Shown: in pieces, positions 1-8,428 of the stretch | Layout of the letters: the number at the start of each line of letters is the position of its first letter | Numbering within the stretch: position 1 is the first letter of the stretch | Assembly (NCBI RefSeq): GCF_913775985.1 | Contig: NZ_CAJYMB010000096.1 | Span: forward strand, 222,609-286,608 | DNA: 64,000 nucleotides | From: an uncultured Pluralibacter sp. | Lineage (GTDB): Bacteria > Pseudomonadota > Gammaproteobacteria > Enterobacterales > Enterobacteriaceae | Reading direction: 5' to 3' | The notes under the pieces: generated by a model | What the model was told of the DNA's origin: nothing | Databases searched by the model: none | What the model saw: the letters and a program-made list of their open reading frames with translations, nothing else | Position numbers and translations under genes: made by a program

Positions 1-104
1 AGTCGGGGGTGGGTCGCGAGACGCACAAGATGGCGCTGGACGCCTATCAGAACACCAAAAACCTGCTGGTGAGCTACGGTACCGATCCGCTGGGGCTGTT
101 CTAA
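1..104 (+). CDS. aldB: Aldehyde dehydrogenase, AldB/ExaC type (3' end only)
   Basis: Only the last 33 codons are inside the window, read in the frame that starts at base 3 and stopping with TAA at 102-104. The C-terminus ([10 protein letters not shown], then [11 protein letters not shown] and PLGLF) is the typical tail of the AldB/ExaC group of NAD(P)-dependent aldehyde dehydrogenases, which oxidise acetaldehyde and related aldehydes. The catalytic region lies outside the window. The gene is not next to kduI in E. coli, so this neighbourhood differs there. The family call is good; AldB rather than another close paralogue is inference. Confidence 0.75.
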   Translation, partial: SGVGRETHKMALDAYQNTKNLLVSYGTDPLGLF

Positions 105-117
105 CCTCCCAGCCTCA

Positions 118-148
118 ACGAGGCCGCCTCCGGTCGGCCTCGTCTTTT
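118..148 (+). terminator. Rho-independent terminator after aldB
   Basis: A 9-bp stem (ACGAGGCCG at 118-126 pairing with CGGCCTCGT at 135-143) with an 8-base loop is followed by CTTTTC. It lies 14 bases after the aldB stop. Confidence 0.8.
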
Positions 149-241
149 CTCCCTGCGAAGCGCCCCTCTGCCACTGCCCCTTCTCTTTTCTGCCGCGTCG
201 GTGCAATACCGTCGGTATTTATCGGCGACCAATGTCAAAAA

Positions 242-261
242 AATGAAACGTTGTTTTGATT
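242..261 (+). promoter_or_regulatory. KdgR operator upstream of kduID
   Basis: AATGAAACGTTGTTTTGATT matches the KdgR box pattern (AATRAAAY followed by RTTTYATT) closely. KdgR is the repressor of pectin and hexuronate catabolic genes in enterobacteria, and kduI/kduD are known family targets. The box lies just upstream of the -35 element of the proposed promoter. Confidence 0.65.
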
Positions 262-265
262 TTAA

Positions 266-294
266 TTGAAACCGGACAGAGGCGGGCATAATAT
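266..294 (+). promoter_or_regulatory. Predicted sigma-70 promoter of kduI
   Basis: A -35 element TTGAAA (266-271) and a -10 element TAATAT (289-294) are separated by 17 bases. This implies a leader of roughly 110 bases before the kduI start. No other features are visible between here and the ribosome binding site at 407-411. Confidence 0.5.
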
Positions 295-416
295 AGCCAT
301 TACAAAAACAAAACGGCTTTTCATTTATACCCGGCGTACTTCAAACCACTCGAATTACCCAGGGTATATGTCCTGATTGTACAGCCAACATCTTTGACTA
401 CTGCCCGGAGGTGACC

Positions 417-1253
417 TTGGAGGTCAGACAAAGCATTCACAGCGCCCACGCGAAAACGCTGGACACCCAGGGACTACGCGACGAGTTCCTGGTCGAAAAA
501 ATCTTTGAGGCCGACGCCTACACCATGGTGTACAGCCACATCGACCGCATTATCGTCGGCGGCATTATGCCGGTGGCGCAGACCGTTTCCGTCGGCGGCG
601 AGGTAGGCAAGCAGCTCGGGGTCAGCTATTTCCTCGAGCGCCGCGAGCTGGGCGCAATCAACATTGGCGGGCCGGGCTCGATAACGGTGGACGGCGAGCG
701 CTACGACATCGGCCACCGCGACGCGCTGTACGTGGGGAAAGGCGCAAAAGAGGTGGTGTTTGCCAGCGACGATGCCGCCCGTCCGGCTAAGTTTTACTAC
801 AACAGCGCCCCGGCCCACGCGGCGTTTCCCACCAAAAAGGTCACCCCGGCTGACGTTGCGCCGGTGACGCTGGGAGACAATCTCACCAGCAACCGCCGCA
901 CCATCAATAAATATTTTGTGCCCGACGTGCTCGACACCTGCCAGCTCAGCATGGGCCTCACCGAGCTGGCGCCGGGCAATCTGTGGAATACCATGCCCTG
1001 CCATACCCACGAGCGGCGCATGGAGGTCTACTTCTATTTCAATATGGACGACGACGCCTGCGTCTTTCACATGATGGGCCAGCCGCAGGAGACGCGCCAT
1101 ATCGTGATGCACAACGAGCAGGCGGTCATCTCGCCAAGCTGGTCAATTCACTCCGGGGTGGGCACCAAAGCCTATACCTTCATCTGGGGAATGGTCGGCG
1201 AGAACCAGGTTTTTGACGATATGGACCACGTGGCAGTTAACGATCTGCGCTAG
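417..1253 (+). CDS. kduI: 5-keto-4-deoxyuronate isomerase
   Basis: KduI converts 5-keto-4-deoxyuronate to 3-deoxy-D-glycero-2,5-hexodiulosonate in cytoplasmic pectin and hexuronate breakdown, using a cupin fold with a bound metal. The protein is 278 aa, the normal family length, if translation begins at TTG 417 (MEVRQSIHS, matching the E. coli start MDVRQS). A GTG at 411 lies inside the GGAGG ribosome site (407-411) and cannot use it, while TTG 417 sits 5 bases after it, so TTG is chosen. The metal-binding cluster [14 protein letters not shown] is intact. kduD follows 55 bases downstream, so the two are likely cotranscribed under KdgR control. Confidence 0.95.
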   Translation: MEVRQSIHSAHAKTLDTQGLRDEFLVEKIFEADAYTMVYSHIDRIIVGGIMPVAQTVSVGGEVGKQLGVSYFLERRELGAINIGGPGSITVDGERYDIGHRDALYVGKGAKEVVFASDDAARPAKFYYNSAPAHAAFPTKKVTPADVAPVTLGDNLTSNRRTINKYFVPDVLDTCQLSMGLTELAPGNLWNTMPCHTHERRMEVYFYFNMDDDACVFHMMGQPQETRHIVMHNEQAVISPSWSIHSGVGTKAYTFIWGMVGENQVFDDMDHVAVNDLR

Positions 1254-1308
1254 CAGGCAACACTTTTTTGCCTGCCTGGCGCGGGCGCTTACTGAATAAG
1301 GAATGACT

Positions 1309-2070
1309 ATGATCCTCGATACATTTTCTCTGGCAGGTAAAGTTGCCGTCGTAACCGGCTGCGACACCGGCCTCGGACAGGGTATGGCGCTGGGCCTTGC
1401 GGAAGCGGGCTGCGATATTGTTGGCATCAACCGCGTTGAACCGGCAGAAACTATCGCTAAAGTTGAAGCGCTGGGCCGCCGCTTCCTCAGCCTCAACGCC
1501 GATCTGAGCAAGATTGATGCGATCCCGCAGCTGCTGGAGCGCGCAGTGGCGGAGTTTGGCCACCTCGACATTCTGGTGAATAACGCCGGGATCATTCGCC
1601 GCCAGGACGCGATCGAGTTTAGCGAGCAGGACTGGGACGACGTGATGAACGTCAACATCAAAACCGTGTTCTTCATGTCTCAGGCGGTGGCGAAGCAGTT
1701 TATTAAGCAGGGCAGCGGCGGCAAAATTATCAATATCGCCTCGATGCTGTCGTTCCAGGGCGGGATCCGCGTGCCGTCCTACACCGCGTCGAAAAGCGGC
1801 GTGATGGGCGTAACCCGCCTGCTGGCTAACGAGTGGGCGAAGCACGGTATTAATGTTAATGCTATCGCGCCGGGCTACATGGCCACCAACAATACCCAGC
1901 AGCTGCGCGCCGACGAGCAGCGCAGCGCCGAAATCCTCGACCGCATTCCCGCCGGCCGCTGGGGCCTGCCTGACGATCTGAAGGGGCCGATTGTGTTCCT
2001 CGCGTCCGGCGCCTCTGACTACATTAACGGCTACACCGTGGCGGTGGACGGCGGCTGGCTGGCCCGCTAA
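1309..2070 (+). CDS. kduD: 2-dehydro-3-deoxy-D-gluconate 5-dehydrogenase (SDR)
   Basis: KduD is the short-chain dehydrogenase that reduces the KduI product to 2-keto-3-deoxygluconate with NADH. The protein is 253 aa from ATG 1309; an ATG two codons earlier (1303) lies inside the TAAGGA ribosome site (1297-1302). The nucleotide-binding motif TGxxxGxG is at residues 16-23, NNAG at 91-94, and the catalytic Ser145, Tyr158 and Lys162 are present. The C-terminus GYTVAVDGGWLAR is typical of the family. In E. coli the arabinose transporter gene araE follows; here ygeA comes next instead. Confidence 0.95.
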   Translation: MILDTFSLAGKVAVVTGCDTGLGQGMALGLAEAGCDIVGINRVEPAETIAKVEALGRRFLSLNADLSKIDAIPQLLERAVAEFGHLDILVNNAGIIRRQDAIEFSEQDWDDVMNVNIKTVFFMSQAVAKQFIKQGSGGKIINIASMLSFQGGIRVPSYTASKSGVMGVTRLLANEWAKHGINVNAIAPGYMATNNTQQLRADEQRSAEILDRIPAGRWGLPDDLKGPIVFLASGASDYINGYTVAVDGGWLAR

Positions 2071-2080
2071 TTCCTCTCTT

Positions 2081-2114
2081 CGCCGCCCGGTTTCGGGCGG
2101 CGCTTCACCTTTTG
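2081..2114 (+). terminator. Terminator after kduD
   Basis: A perfect 9-bp stem (CGCCGCCCG at 2081-2089, GTTT loop, CGGGCGGCG at 2094-2102) follows kduD by 10 bases. The tail is a poor, interrupted T tract (CTTCACCTTTTG), so termination may be partial. Confidence 0.6.
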
Positions 2115-2194
2115 TCGTAAAAAAATAGCCAAATCCCCGCGCGCCTGTTTCACTATGGATTCACTAAGGAAAAACACTAACAGGAGCAACAAAC

Positions 2195-2887
2195 GTGAAA
2201 ACCATTGGCTTACTGGGCGGTATGAGCTGGGAGTCCACCATTCCCTACTACCGGCTGATCAACGAAGGCATCAAGCAGCGCCTCGGCGGTCTGCACTCGG
2301 CGAAAATCCTGATGCACAGCGTTGATTTTCAGGAGATAGAGGCCTGCCAGTCGTCGGGAGAGTGGGATAAAGCGGGGGAGATCCTCGCCGACGCCGCCGC
2401 CGCGCTGGAGAGTATTGGCGCCGAGGGGATAGTGCTGTGTACCAATACCATGCATAAAGTGGCGGCGCCCATCGAAGCCCGCTGCGGCGTGCCGTTTCTG
2501 CATATTGCCGACGCCACCGGGCGGGCAATTGCAAAGCAGGGGCTGCGCAACGTGGCGCTGCTGGGCACCCGTTACACCATGGAGCAGGATTTCTACCGCG
2601 GGCGGCTGGAGCAGGCGTTTGGCATCAGTAGCCTGGTCCCCGAAGCCGACGACCGCGCCCGCATCAATCAGATTATCTTCGACGAGCTGTGCCTCGGCAC
2701 CTTCAGCGATGCTTCCCGCGACTACTATCTTGAGGTGATTGCCCGCCTGGCGGCGCAGGGCGCCGAGGGGGTAATTTTCGGCTGCACCGAAATTGGCCTG
2801 CTGGTCCCCGCCGAGCGCAGCCCGCTGCCGGTGTTCGACACCGCGGCGCTGCACGCGTCGGACGCGGTGGAGTTTATGCTTTCCTGA
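2195..2887 (+). CDS. ygeA: Broad-specificity amino acid racemase
   Basis: This is a member of the Asp/Glu racemase superfamily, PLP-independent and cytoplasmic. E. coli YgeA racemises several amino acids, including homoserine, and is linked to D-amino acid production and lysine-related metabolism. The 230-aa protein keeps the two catalytic cysteines, Cys82 in LCTNTM and Cys197 in GCTEI, and the N-terminal [11 protein letters not shown]. Translation starts at GTG 2195 behind an AGGAG site. The 3' end overlaps the convergent lysR by 14 bases. Confidence 0.93.
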   Translation: MKTIGLLGGMSWESTIPYYRLINEGIKQRLGGLHSAKILMHSVDFQEIEACQSSGEWDKAGEILADAAAALESIGAEGIVLCTNTMHKVAAPIEARCGVPFLHIADATGRAIAKQGLRNVALLGTRYTMEQDFYRGRLEQAFGISSLVPEADDRARINQIIFDELCLGTFSDASRDYYLEVIARLAAQGAEGVIFGCTEIGLLVPAERSPLPVFDTAALHASDAVEFMLS

Positions 2888-3809
2888 CCGCGTCGAGCCG
2901 CGCCTCCAGCGGCTCGGTGATGGCGTGCAGGTGGCTTTGCACATCGGCCACCAGAGCGTCCACCAGCGCGGAGGCGGGGCGGTGCAGAGGCCGCACGAGG
3001 CTAACGGTAAAAGGGACTTCCACGCTGAAGCGGCGGATAGCAACGCCGCTGTCGGCGTAGTCCAGCGCCGTGAGCGGGTTGACCACTGAGATCCCCATTC
3101 CGGCGCGCACCATCGCGCACACCGACGCCGCGCTGTGGGTCTCCACGGCCATTCTGCGCTTCACCCCGCGCTCGGCGAACAGCCCGTCCAGCAGCTGCCG
3201 GTAGCTGTCCGCCCGGGACAGGCTGATGTAGTTTTCGCCCTCGAAATCCTGCGGCGTCAGCTGCGCTTTTTGCGCCAGCGGGTGCGCCTGGGGCAGGACG
3301 CACACTTCGTTTAAGGTCAGCAGCGGCGTGCTGCGGGTGCCCGGCGGTGCGTGCTGCGTCTCCGTCAGGCCCAGATCGTGGCGCTGGGCGGAGAGCCACT
3401 CCTCCAGCAGCGGCGACTCCTGGGGCACAATCTGCAGGCTGACCTCGGGATAGCGGGCCAGAAACGGCGACAGCAGCGCCGGCAGGAGCGACTGGGAGAA
3501 TACCGGCAGGCAGACGATGGAGATCTCGCCCTGGCGGAACTCGCGCAGGCTTTCCGCGACGTTAACGATGCGCTCCAGCCCGTACCAGGAGCGCTGCACC
3601 TCTTCGAACAACCTGAGTCCCTGCACCGTGGGCTGCAGACGCCCGCGCACGCGCTCGAACAGCGTCAGGCCCAGCACTTTTTCCAGGCGCGCCAGCTCGC
3701 GGCTTACCGTGGGCTGGGACGTGTGCAGCATCGCCGCCGCCCCGGTGGCGTTGCCGGCGGTCATTACCGCGTGGAAAATTTCAATCTGGCGTAGATTTAC
3801 TGCGGGCAT
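2874..3809 (-). CDS. lysR: LysR, activator of lysA
   Basis: This is the founding LysR-type regulator, which activates lysA when diaminopimelate is available and lysine is low. The 311-aa protein has the N-terminal winged HTH (residues about 1-60, with [20 protein letters not shown]) and a C-terminal periplasmic-binding-protein-like effector domain. It is divergent from lysA, with 153 bases between the two starts, where its target and autoregulatory sites should lie. The overlap with ygeA at the 3' end is also seen as tight packing in E. coli. Confidence 0.95.
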   Translation of the reverse strand: MPAVNLRQIEIFHAVMTAGNATGAAAMLHTSQPTVSRELARLEKVLGLTLFERVRGRLQPTVQGLRLFEEVQRSWYGLERIVNVAESLREFRQGEISIVCLPVFSQSLLPALLSPFLARYPEVSLQIVPQESPLLEEWLSAQRHDLGLTETQHAPPGTRSTPLLTLNEVCVLPQAHPLAQKAQLTPQDFEGENYISLSRADSYRQLLDGLFAERGVKRRMAVETHSAASVCAMVRAGMGISVVNPLTALDYADSGVAIRRFSVEVPFTVSLVRPLHRPASALVDALVADVQSHLHAITEPLEARLDAVRKA

Positions 3810-3833
3810 GGCAGCTCCTTGCTGTTTCAGGCT

Positions 3834-3852
3834 GGCGAGCGCAGGGCTCGCC
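3834..3852. promoter_or_regulatory. Inverted repeat in the lysR-lysA divergent region
   Basis: A perfect 7-bp dyad, GGCGAGC (3834-3840) and GCTCGCC (3846-3852) around GCAGG, lies 25 bases upstream of the lysR start. It may be a hairpin in the lysR leader or part of an operator. The known LysR consensus (T-N11-A) is too loose for me to assign the site, so the role is open. Confidence 0.35.
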
Positions 3853-3962
3853 GGTGAGTTTCAGGTATATCAGTTTTGCATGAAGTCGCCAAAAAACGAT
3901 ATTTTTTATTACTGCGCGCCTGTGGCGTAATCATGAAAAGCCTTTTAACACGGAGTTTCACC

Positions 3963-5225
3963 ATGCCGCGCCCGCTCAGCAGTACCGATACCGACCTTAA
4001 CGCCGCTAACCTCCTGCGCCTGCCCGCCGAATTCGGCTGCCCGGTGTGGGTTTACGACGCGGCGATTATTCGCCGGCAGATAGCGAAGCTGGCGCAGTTT
4101 GACGTGGTGCGCTTCGCCCAGAAAGCCTGCTCGAATATCCATATCCTGCGCCTGATGCGTGAGCAGGGGGTGAAGGTGGATTCGGTATCGCTGGGGGAGA
4201 TCGAGCGCGCGCTGGCCGCCGGGTACGATCCGCTTAACCACCCGGACGACGTGGTGTTTACCGCCGACGTGATCGACGAGGCGACCATCGCCCGGGTCAG
4301 CGAGCTGAACATTCCGGTCAATGCCGGTTCAGTGGATATGCTGGCCCAGCTCGGCGCGGTGTCGCCGGGGCATCGGGTCTGGCTGCGGGTTAATCCCGGC
4401 TTCGGCCACGGCCACAGCCAGAAAACCAACACCGGCGGCGAAAACAGCAAGCACGGCATCTGGTACAGCGATCTGCCGGACGCGCTGGCGGTGATGCAGC
4501 GCCACGGCCTGAAGCTGGTGGGCATTCACATGCATATCGGCTCCGGGGTGGACTACGGCCATCTGGAGCAGGTGTGCGGCGCGATGGTGCGCCAGGTGGT
4601 GGAGTTTGGTCAGGATCTGGAGGCGATCTCCGCCGGCGGCGGCTTGTCGATCCCCTATCGCGAAGGCGAGGAGGCGATCAACACCGATCACTATTACGGC
4701 CTGTGGAATGCCGCCCGGGAGCAGGTGGCGCAGCATCTGGGGCATCCGGTGAAACTTGAAATTGAGCCGGGGCGCTTCCTGGTGGCGGAGTCCGGCGTGC
4801 TGGTGGCGCAGGTGCGCAGCGTGAAGAACATGGGCAGCCGCCACTTTGTGCTGATCGACGCAGGGTTCAACGATCTGATGCGCCCGTCAATGTACGGCAG
4901 CTATCACCATATCAGCGCTCTGGCGGCGGACGGGCGCGATCTGAGCGCCGCAGCGGCGGTTGAAACGGTGGTGGCCGGGCCGCTGTGCGAATCCGGCGAT
5001 GTCTTCACCCAGCAGGAAGGCGGCACCGTGGAAACCCGCCTGCTGCCGGCGGTGGTGCCGGGAGATTATCTGGTGCTGCACGATACCGGCGCCTACGGCG
5101 CGTCCATGTCCTCCAACTACAACAGCCGCCCGCTGCTGCCGGAGGTGCTGTTTGATAACGGCGCGGCGCGGCTTATCCGCCGCCGCCAGACCATTCAGGA
5201 GCTGCTGTCGCTGGAGCTGCTCTGA
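3963..5225 (+). CDS. lysA: Diaminopimelate decarboxylase
   Basis: LysA catalyses the last step of lysine synthesis, PLP-dependent decarboxylation of meso-diaminopimelate in the cytosol. The 420-aa protein matches the E. coli length from ATG 3963, which follows an ACGGAG ribosome site; upstream in-frame ATGs would add a non-conserved leader. The PLP-binding Lys54 lies in RFAQKACSN, the phosphate-binding GGGLSIPY and EPGRFLV are present, and the second-subunit cysteine is in GPLCESGDVF. The 3' end overlaps the convergent LacI-family gene by 31 bases. Confidence 0.97.
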   Translation: MPRPLSSTDTDLNAANLLRLPAEFGCPVWVYDAAIIRRQIAKLAQFDVVRFAQKACSNIHILRLMREQGVKVDSVSLGEIERALAAGYDPLNHPDDVVFTADVIDEATIARVSELNIPVNAGSVDMLAQLGAVSPGHRVWLRVNPGFGHGHSQKTNTGGENSKHGIWYSDLPDALAVMQRHGLKLVGIHMHIGSGVDYGHLEQVCGAMVRQVVEFGQDLEAISAGGGLSIPYREGEEAINTDHYYGLWNAAREQVAQHLGHPVKLEIEPGRFLVAESGVLVAQVRSVKNMGSRHFVLIDAGFNDLMRPSMYGSYHHISALAADGRDLSAAAAVETVVAGPLCESGDVFTQQEGGTVETRLLPAVVPGDYLVLHDTGAYGASMSSNYNSRPLLPEVLFDNGAARLIRRRQTIQELLSLELL

Positions 5226-6229
5226 AAGTAGGGCCCCGGCATAACGGAATCCCGCAATACCAGGGTGCCGGTAAACGGCGGGATAGCCTCGATTGGCTGC
5301 CCGCCGGCAAGCTTAATGGCCTGGTCGATGGCGGTGGTGATCATGTTGTCGATGGGCAGATAGACCGAGGAGAGCCCCGGCTCCAGCCAGCGGGCGCTGG
5401 GGGCATCGTCGAAGCCGAACAGCGACACGTCCTGCGGGATGCGCAATCCGGCCTGATAGAGCGCCTTTGACGCACCCAGCGCCATATCATCATTGCAGGC
5501 AAACAGCGCGCTGAAGCGCACGTTATCCGCCAGCAGCGCCTGGCACAGTTCGTAGCCCAGCGACATCTCCGCATTGCCGTATTTGACTCTTGCCTGATCC
5601 CAGGGAATGCCGTGCTTCTCCAGCGCCCGGCGGTAGCCCTCAAGGCGCGCTTTGCCGGTGGGGGTATGGATAGGCACGGTGATGCAGGCGATGTCCCGGT
5701 GGCCCTGAGTAATCAAATAATCCACCGCCTGAAAAGCGGCGTCCTGCTGCTCGAAGAAGACGCAGCGGTCCCGGGCGAGGCTCACATCGCGGTTGATCAC
5801 CACCAGCGGCGTTTTAATCGACTCAATCAGCGCCATAATGGTCTTTTCGCGCATAAAGCGGGTGTAGAGCACGATGGCGTCGCACTGCCGGTCGTCCAGC
5901 ATCTGCACCGCGCGCTCTTCGTGTTCCGGGATGTCGTGGCCGTCGGTGACGATAAGCTGCTTGCCGTGACTCTCCGTCTGGCGGGAAGCCTGCTGCAGCA
6001 GGCGGCCAAAATAGAAACCGTCAAAGGTGGACACCACCAGTCCGATGCTGTTGCTGGTCTGGTTCGCCAGCGAACGTGCGAGAAAATTTGGGCGGTATCC
6101 CAGCTCTTCCATTGCTTTAAACACCTGCTGCCGGGTGCTCTCTTTGACCTGTCCGGTTCCGTTCAGCACGCGGGACACCGTGGCTTTTGACACGCCGGCG
6201 CGCAGTGAAACATCCAGCATAGTTGCCAT
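5195..6229 (-). CDS. LacI/GalR-family transcriptional regulator (AscG-like)
   Basis: This 344-aa repressor has the N-terminal LacI HTH (MLDVSLRAGVSKATVSRVLNGTG) and a type I periplasmic-binding-protein-like effector domain ending FTGTLVLRDS. The sequence resembles AscG-type regulators more than GalR, which is encoded separately at 6884-7900. E. coli has no gene here between lysA and galR. It ends in a short serine-rich tail (QSSSSDSSS). No sugar-transport or catabolic gene is adjacent, so the ligand and targets cannot be stated. Translation begins at ATG 6229 with an AGGA site 8 bases upstream. Confidence 0.8.
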   Translation of the reverse strand: MATMLDVSLRAGVSKATVSRVLNGTGQVKESTRQQVFKAMEELGYRPNFLARSLANQTSNSIGLVVSTFDGFYFGRLLQQASRQTESHGKQLIVTDGHDIPEHEERAVQMLDDRQCDAIVLYTRFMREKTIMALIESIKTPLVVINRDVSLARDRCVFFEQQDAAFQAVDYLITQGHRDIACITVPIHTPTGKARLEGYRRALEKHGIPWDQARVKYGNAEMSLGYELCQALLADNVRFSALFACNDDMALGASKALYQAGLRIPQDVSLFGFDDAPSARWLEPGLSSVYLPIDNMITTAIDQAIKLAGGQPIEAIPPFTGTLVLRDSVMPGPYFQSSSSDSSS

Positions 6230-6443
6230 TGTTATTTCCTGATGTGGCTTGATTAATGCAGTTTATCACAGAGATTCAAGGGCATATCCGCTACGTTCGC
6301 CGCAAATATTCATCGCGATCACGCTTTGCAGCGAAAGCCGCGAAAAGCCGCACAAACTGCGGTGTTCCAGCCGGGGGGCAAACTTTGCTATATTCTCGCC
6401 GCCGAAAAATTGTGCACCTTTTTCTTTTCCCGGGACAGCCGCA

Positions 6444-6896
6444 GTGAAGATCCAGCCCCTTTATGAAGTTCCGCACCACGCCAGGCAGATAACCGACTGG
6501 CTGTGGCAGGCGTTTGGCGGCGTAGCCACGCCGCGCGAGTTTTTTGCCAGCATCATTGAACACAGCCAGCAGCCGGATGCGCTGCCGCTCACCTTTGTGT
6601 TGACCGACGGCGGCAAGCCGCTGGCAACCGTTGGGCTGTGGCGCTGCGATTTAGTCAGCCGCCAGGATCTCTATCCGTGGATGGCGGCGCTATACGTCGA
6701 TGAAGCGGCGCGCGGGCAGGGGCTGGCGGGGATGCTGCAGGCGCATGTCCAGAACTATGCCCGCGAGCGTGGATACCGGCAGCTGCACCTCTATTCTGCC
6801 TGCGTGGGCTTTTACGAGCGCTTCGGCTGGCAGTACATCGGCGACGGCATTGAAGTGCCCGCCACCACCGTGCACCTCTATCGCTACAGCCTCTGA
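6444..6896 (+). CDS. GNAT-family N-acetyltransferase
   Basis: The 150-aa protein from GTG 6444 is a single GNAT domain. The acetyl-CoA loop is VDEAARGQGLAGMLQAH, preceded by the usual beta-strand PWMAALYV and followed by LHLYSACVGFYERFGW. The substrate is unknown. The reading frame is open for another 65 codons upstream, but those residues do not look conserved and KIQPLYEVP resembles a normal GNAT start; the ribosome site is weak, so the start is uncertain. It lies between two divergently placed LacI-type genes and overlaps galR by 13 bases at its 3' end. Confidence 0.75.
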   Translation: MKIQPLYEVPHHARQITDWLWQAFGGVATPREFFASIIEHSQQPDALPLTFVLTDGGKPLATVGLWRCDLVSRQDLYPWMAALYVDEAARGQGLAGMLQAHVQNYARERGYRQLHLYSACVGFYERFGWQYIGDGIEVPATTVHLYRYSL

Positions 6897-7900
6897 TCTT
6901 CTGCCAGCGCCGCCACCGATTGGCGGCGCACCAGCGTCGGGCTGAACAGGTGGGTTATCTCCGGCAGCGGCCGCTTTTCCGCCAGCGCCAGCGCCAGCTC
7001 TGCCGCCTGGGTCGCCATTGTCACGATGGGATAGCGTACGGTGGTCAGGCGCGGACGCACGTAGCGCGAGATAAGCACGTCGTCGAAGCCGATCAGGGAG
7101 ACTTCCCCGGGCACGTCAATGCCGTTATCGTTAAGCACCCCCATGGCGCCGGCGGCCATCGAGTCGTTATAGCAGGCAACGGCGGTGACGTTTTTGCCGC
7201 GCCCGAGCAGTTCGGTCATTGCCAGTTCGCCGCCGCTTTCGTCCGGTTCGGCAAAGGTCACCTGTCGCTCGTTGCAGGGCAGCCCGCTCTCTTTCAGGGC
7301 GTCGTAATAGCCCTGCAGCCGGTCTTCGGCATCCGAAATCGCGTGATTTGAGCAGAGATAGCCAATGCGGGTGTGTCCCTGCTGGATCAGATGGCGGGTG
7401 GCAAGCCAGGCACCGTAGCGGTCGTCGAGGGCCACGCAGCGGGTTTCAAAACCGGGCACGATGCGGTTAATCAGCACCATGCCCGGAATTTGCTTCATCA
7501 GGGCGATCAGTTCGCTGTCCGGCAGAGCCTTAGCGTGAACCACCAGCGCCGCGCAGCGGTGGCGGATCAGCTGCTCGATGGCCTGACGCTCTTTATTCTC
7601 GTTGTGGTAGCCGTTACCGATGAGCAGGAAGTTGCCGGTGCGATAGGCCACCTGCTCGGCAGCTTTGACCATTGCGCCGAAGAAGGGATCGGAAACGTCG
7701 CCCACCACCAGCCCTACGGTTTCAGTGGCCTGCTGGGCCAGCGCCCGGGCGTTGGCGTTGGGATGGTAATTGAGGGCTTCCATCGCGGTAAATACCGCTT
7801 CCCGGGACGCATCGCTGGCTTTCGGCGAGTGGTTAATCACCCGCGATACCGTTGCCACCGAGACGCCGGCCAGCCGGGCCACATCCTTAATCGTCGCCAT
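6884..7900 (-). CDS. galR: Galactose operon repressor GalR
   Basis: GalR represses galactose transport and metabolism genes and is released by D-galactose. The 338-aa protein begins MATIKDVARLAGVSVATVSRVIN and keeps the GalR-specific stretches LVVGDVSDPFFGAM and GIDVPGEVSLIGFDDV. The C-terminal tail is a few residues shorter than E. coli GalR (343 aa). A near-consensus gal operator lies just upstream, fitting autoregulation. As in E. coli, the Omr-type sRNA and aas follow on the other side. Confidence 0.95.
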   Translation of the reverse strand: MATIKDVARLAGVSVATVSRVINHSPKASDASREAVFTAMEALNYHPNANARALAQQATETVGLVVGDVSDPFFGAMVKAAEQVAYRTGNFLLIGNGYHNENKERQAIEQLIRHRCAALVVHAKALPDSELIALMKQIPGMVLINRIVPGFETRCVALDDRYGAWLATRHLIQQGHTRIGYLCSNHAISDAEDRLQGYYDALKESGLPCNERQVTFAEPDESGGELAMTELLGRGKNVTAVACYNDSMAAGAMGVLNDNGIDVPGEVSLIGFDDVLISRYVRPRLTTVRYPIVTMATQAAELALALAEKRPLPEITHLFSPTLVRRQSVAALAEDQRL

Positions 7901-7916
7901 ATCCTGCCTTCCTCTT

Positions 7917-7932
7917 GGGTAAACGCTTACAC
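7917..7932 (-). promoter_or_regulatory. GalR/GalS-type operator upstream of galR
   Basis: GGGTAAACGCTTACAC fits the gal operator consensus GTGNAANC.GNTTNCAC with one mismatch in the left half. It is 17 bases upstream of the galR start codon, consistent with autorepression. Confidence 0.6.
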
Positions 7933-8162
7933 TGCCCCAGTGTTATGGAAAAGGCCGCGTGGTTCAAGGGAGTATCGTAACAGGCATACGCTTTTTGTGA
8001 TGGGGCAAACGGCAGCCTGTGAAAAAGTTACACCGCTTCACCGGGCGAAGTAATGGCGAAGTAATAATGAAAAAGCCAAATCAAACCTTTGCTTACACTT
8101 TGCGATGCGCTGTTGCGAATGTTCGCTAGAGAGGAGGGTTGCAGGATTGTTACTCTGATTGT

Positions 8163-8247
8163 CCCAGAGGTATTGATAGGTGATGTCTACCCGTCAGGGT
8201 GACAATCAGAATTACACCGGCCTGCGCAGATGCGCAGGTTTTTTTTT
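8163..8247 (+). ncRNA. omrB: OmrB small RNA
   Basis: The 85-base segment begins with CCCAGAGGTATTGATAGGTG, the conserved 5' seed end of OmrA/OmrB, and ends with the shared terminator CCTGCGCAGATGCGCAGG followed by nine Ts. The part just before the terminator (GAATTACACC) matches OmrB rather than OmrA. Omr RNAs are OmpR-activated, Hfq-dependent repressors of outer-membrane proteins such as CirA, FecA and OmpT, and of csgD. A -10 element TACTCT (8151-8156) sits 6 bases upstream, with no clear -35, as expected for an OmpR-dependent promoter. E. coli has OmrA and OmrB in tandem between galR and aas; only one copy is visible here. Confidence 0.92.
8220..8247 (+). terminator. OmrB intrinsic terminator
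   Basis: A 7-bp stem (CCTGCGC and GCGCAGG) with an AGAT loop is followed by a run of nine Ts (8239-8247). Confidence 0.9.
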
Positions 8248-8428
8248 GCCTCCGCCCGCAGGCCCTGCCGTCACGGCATTTTGTGCCTGCCCTGTATTAA
8301 AAAAACTGCCTCCCGCGCGGTCTTATTTTTGTCCGATTATTCCGCTTTTACGCTGATTTCGCGCCATATCTCATGTACTCTGCCACAATTCTTAAATTGC
8401 AAATTCTCTTATAGCAAACGGAGTTGAT

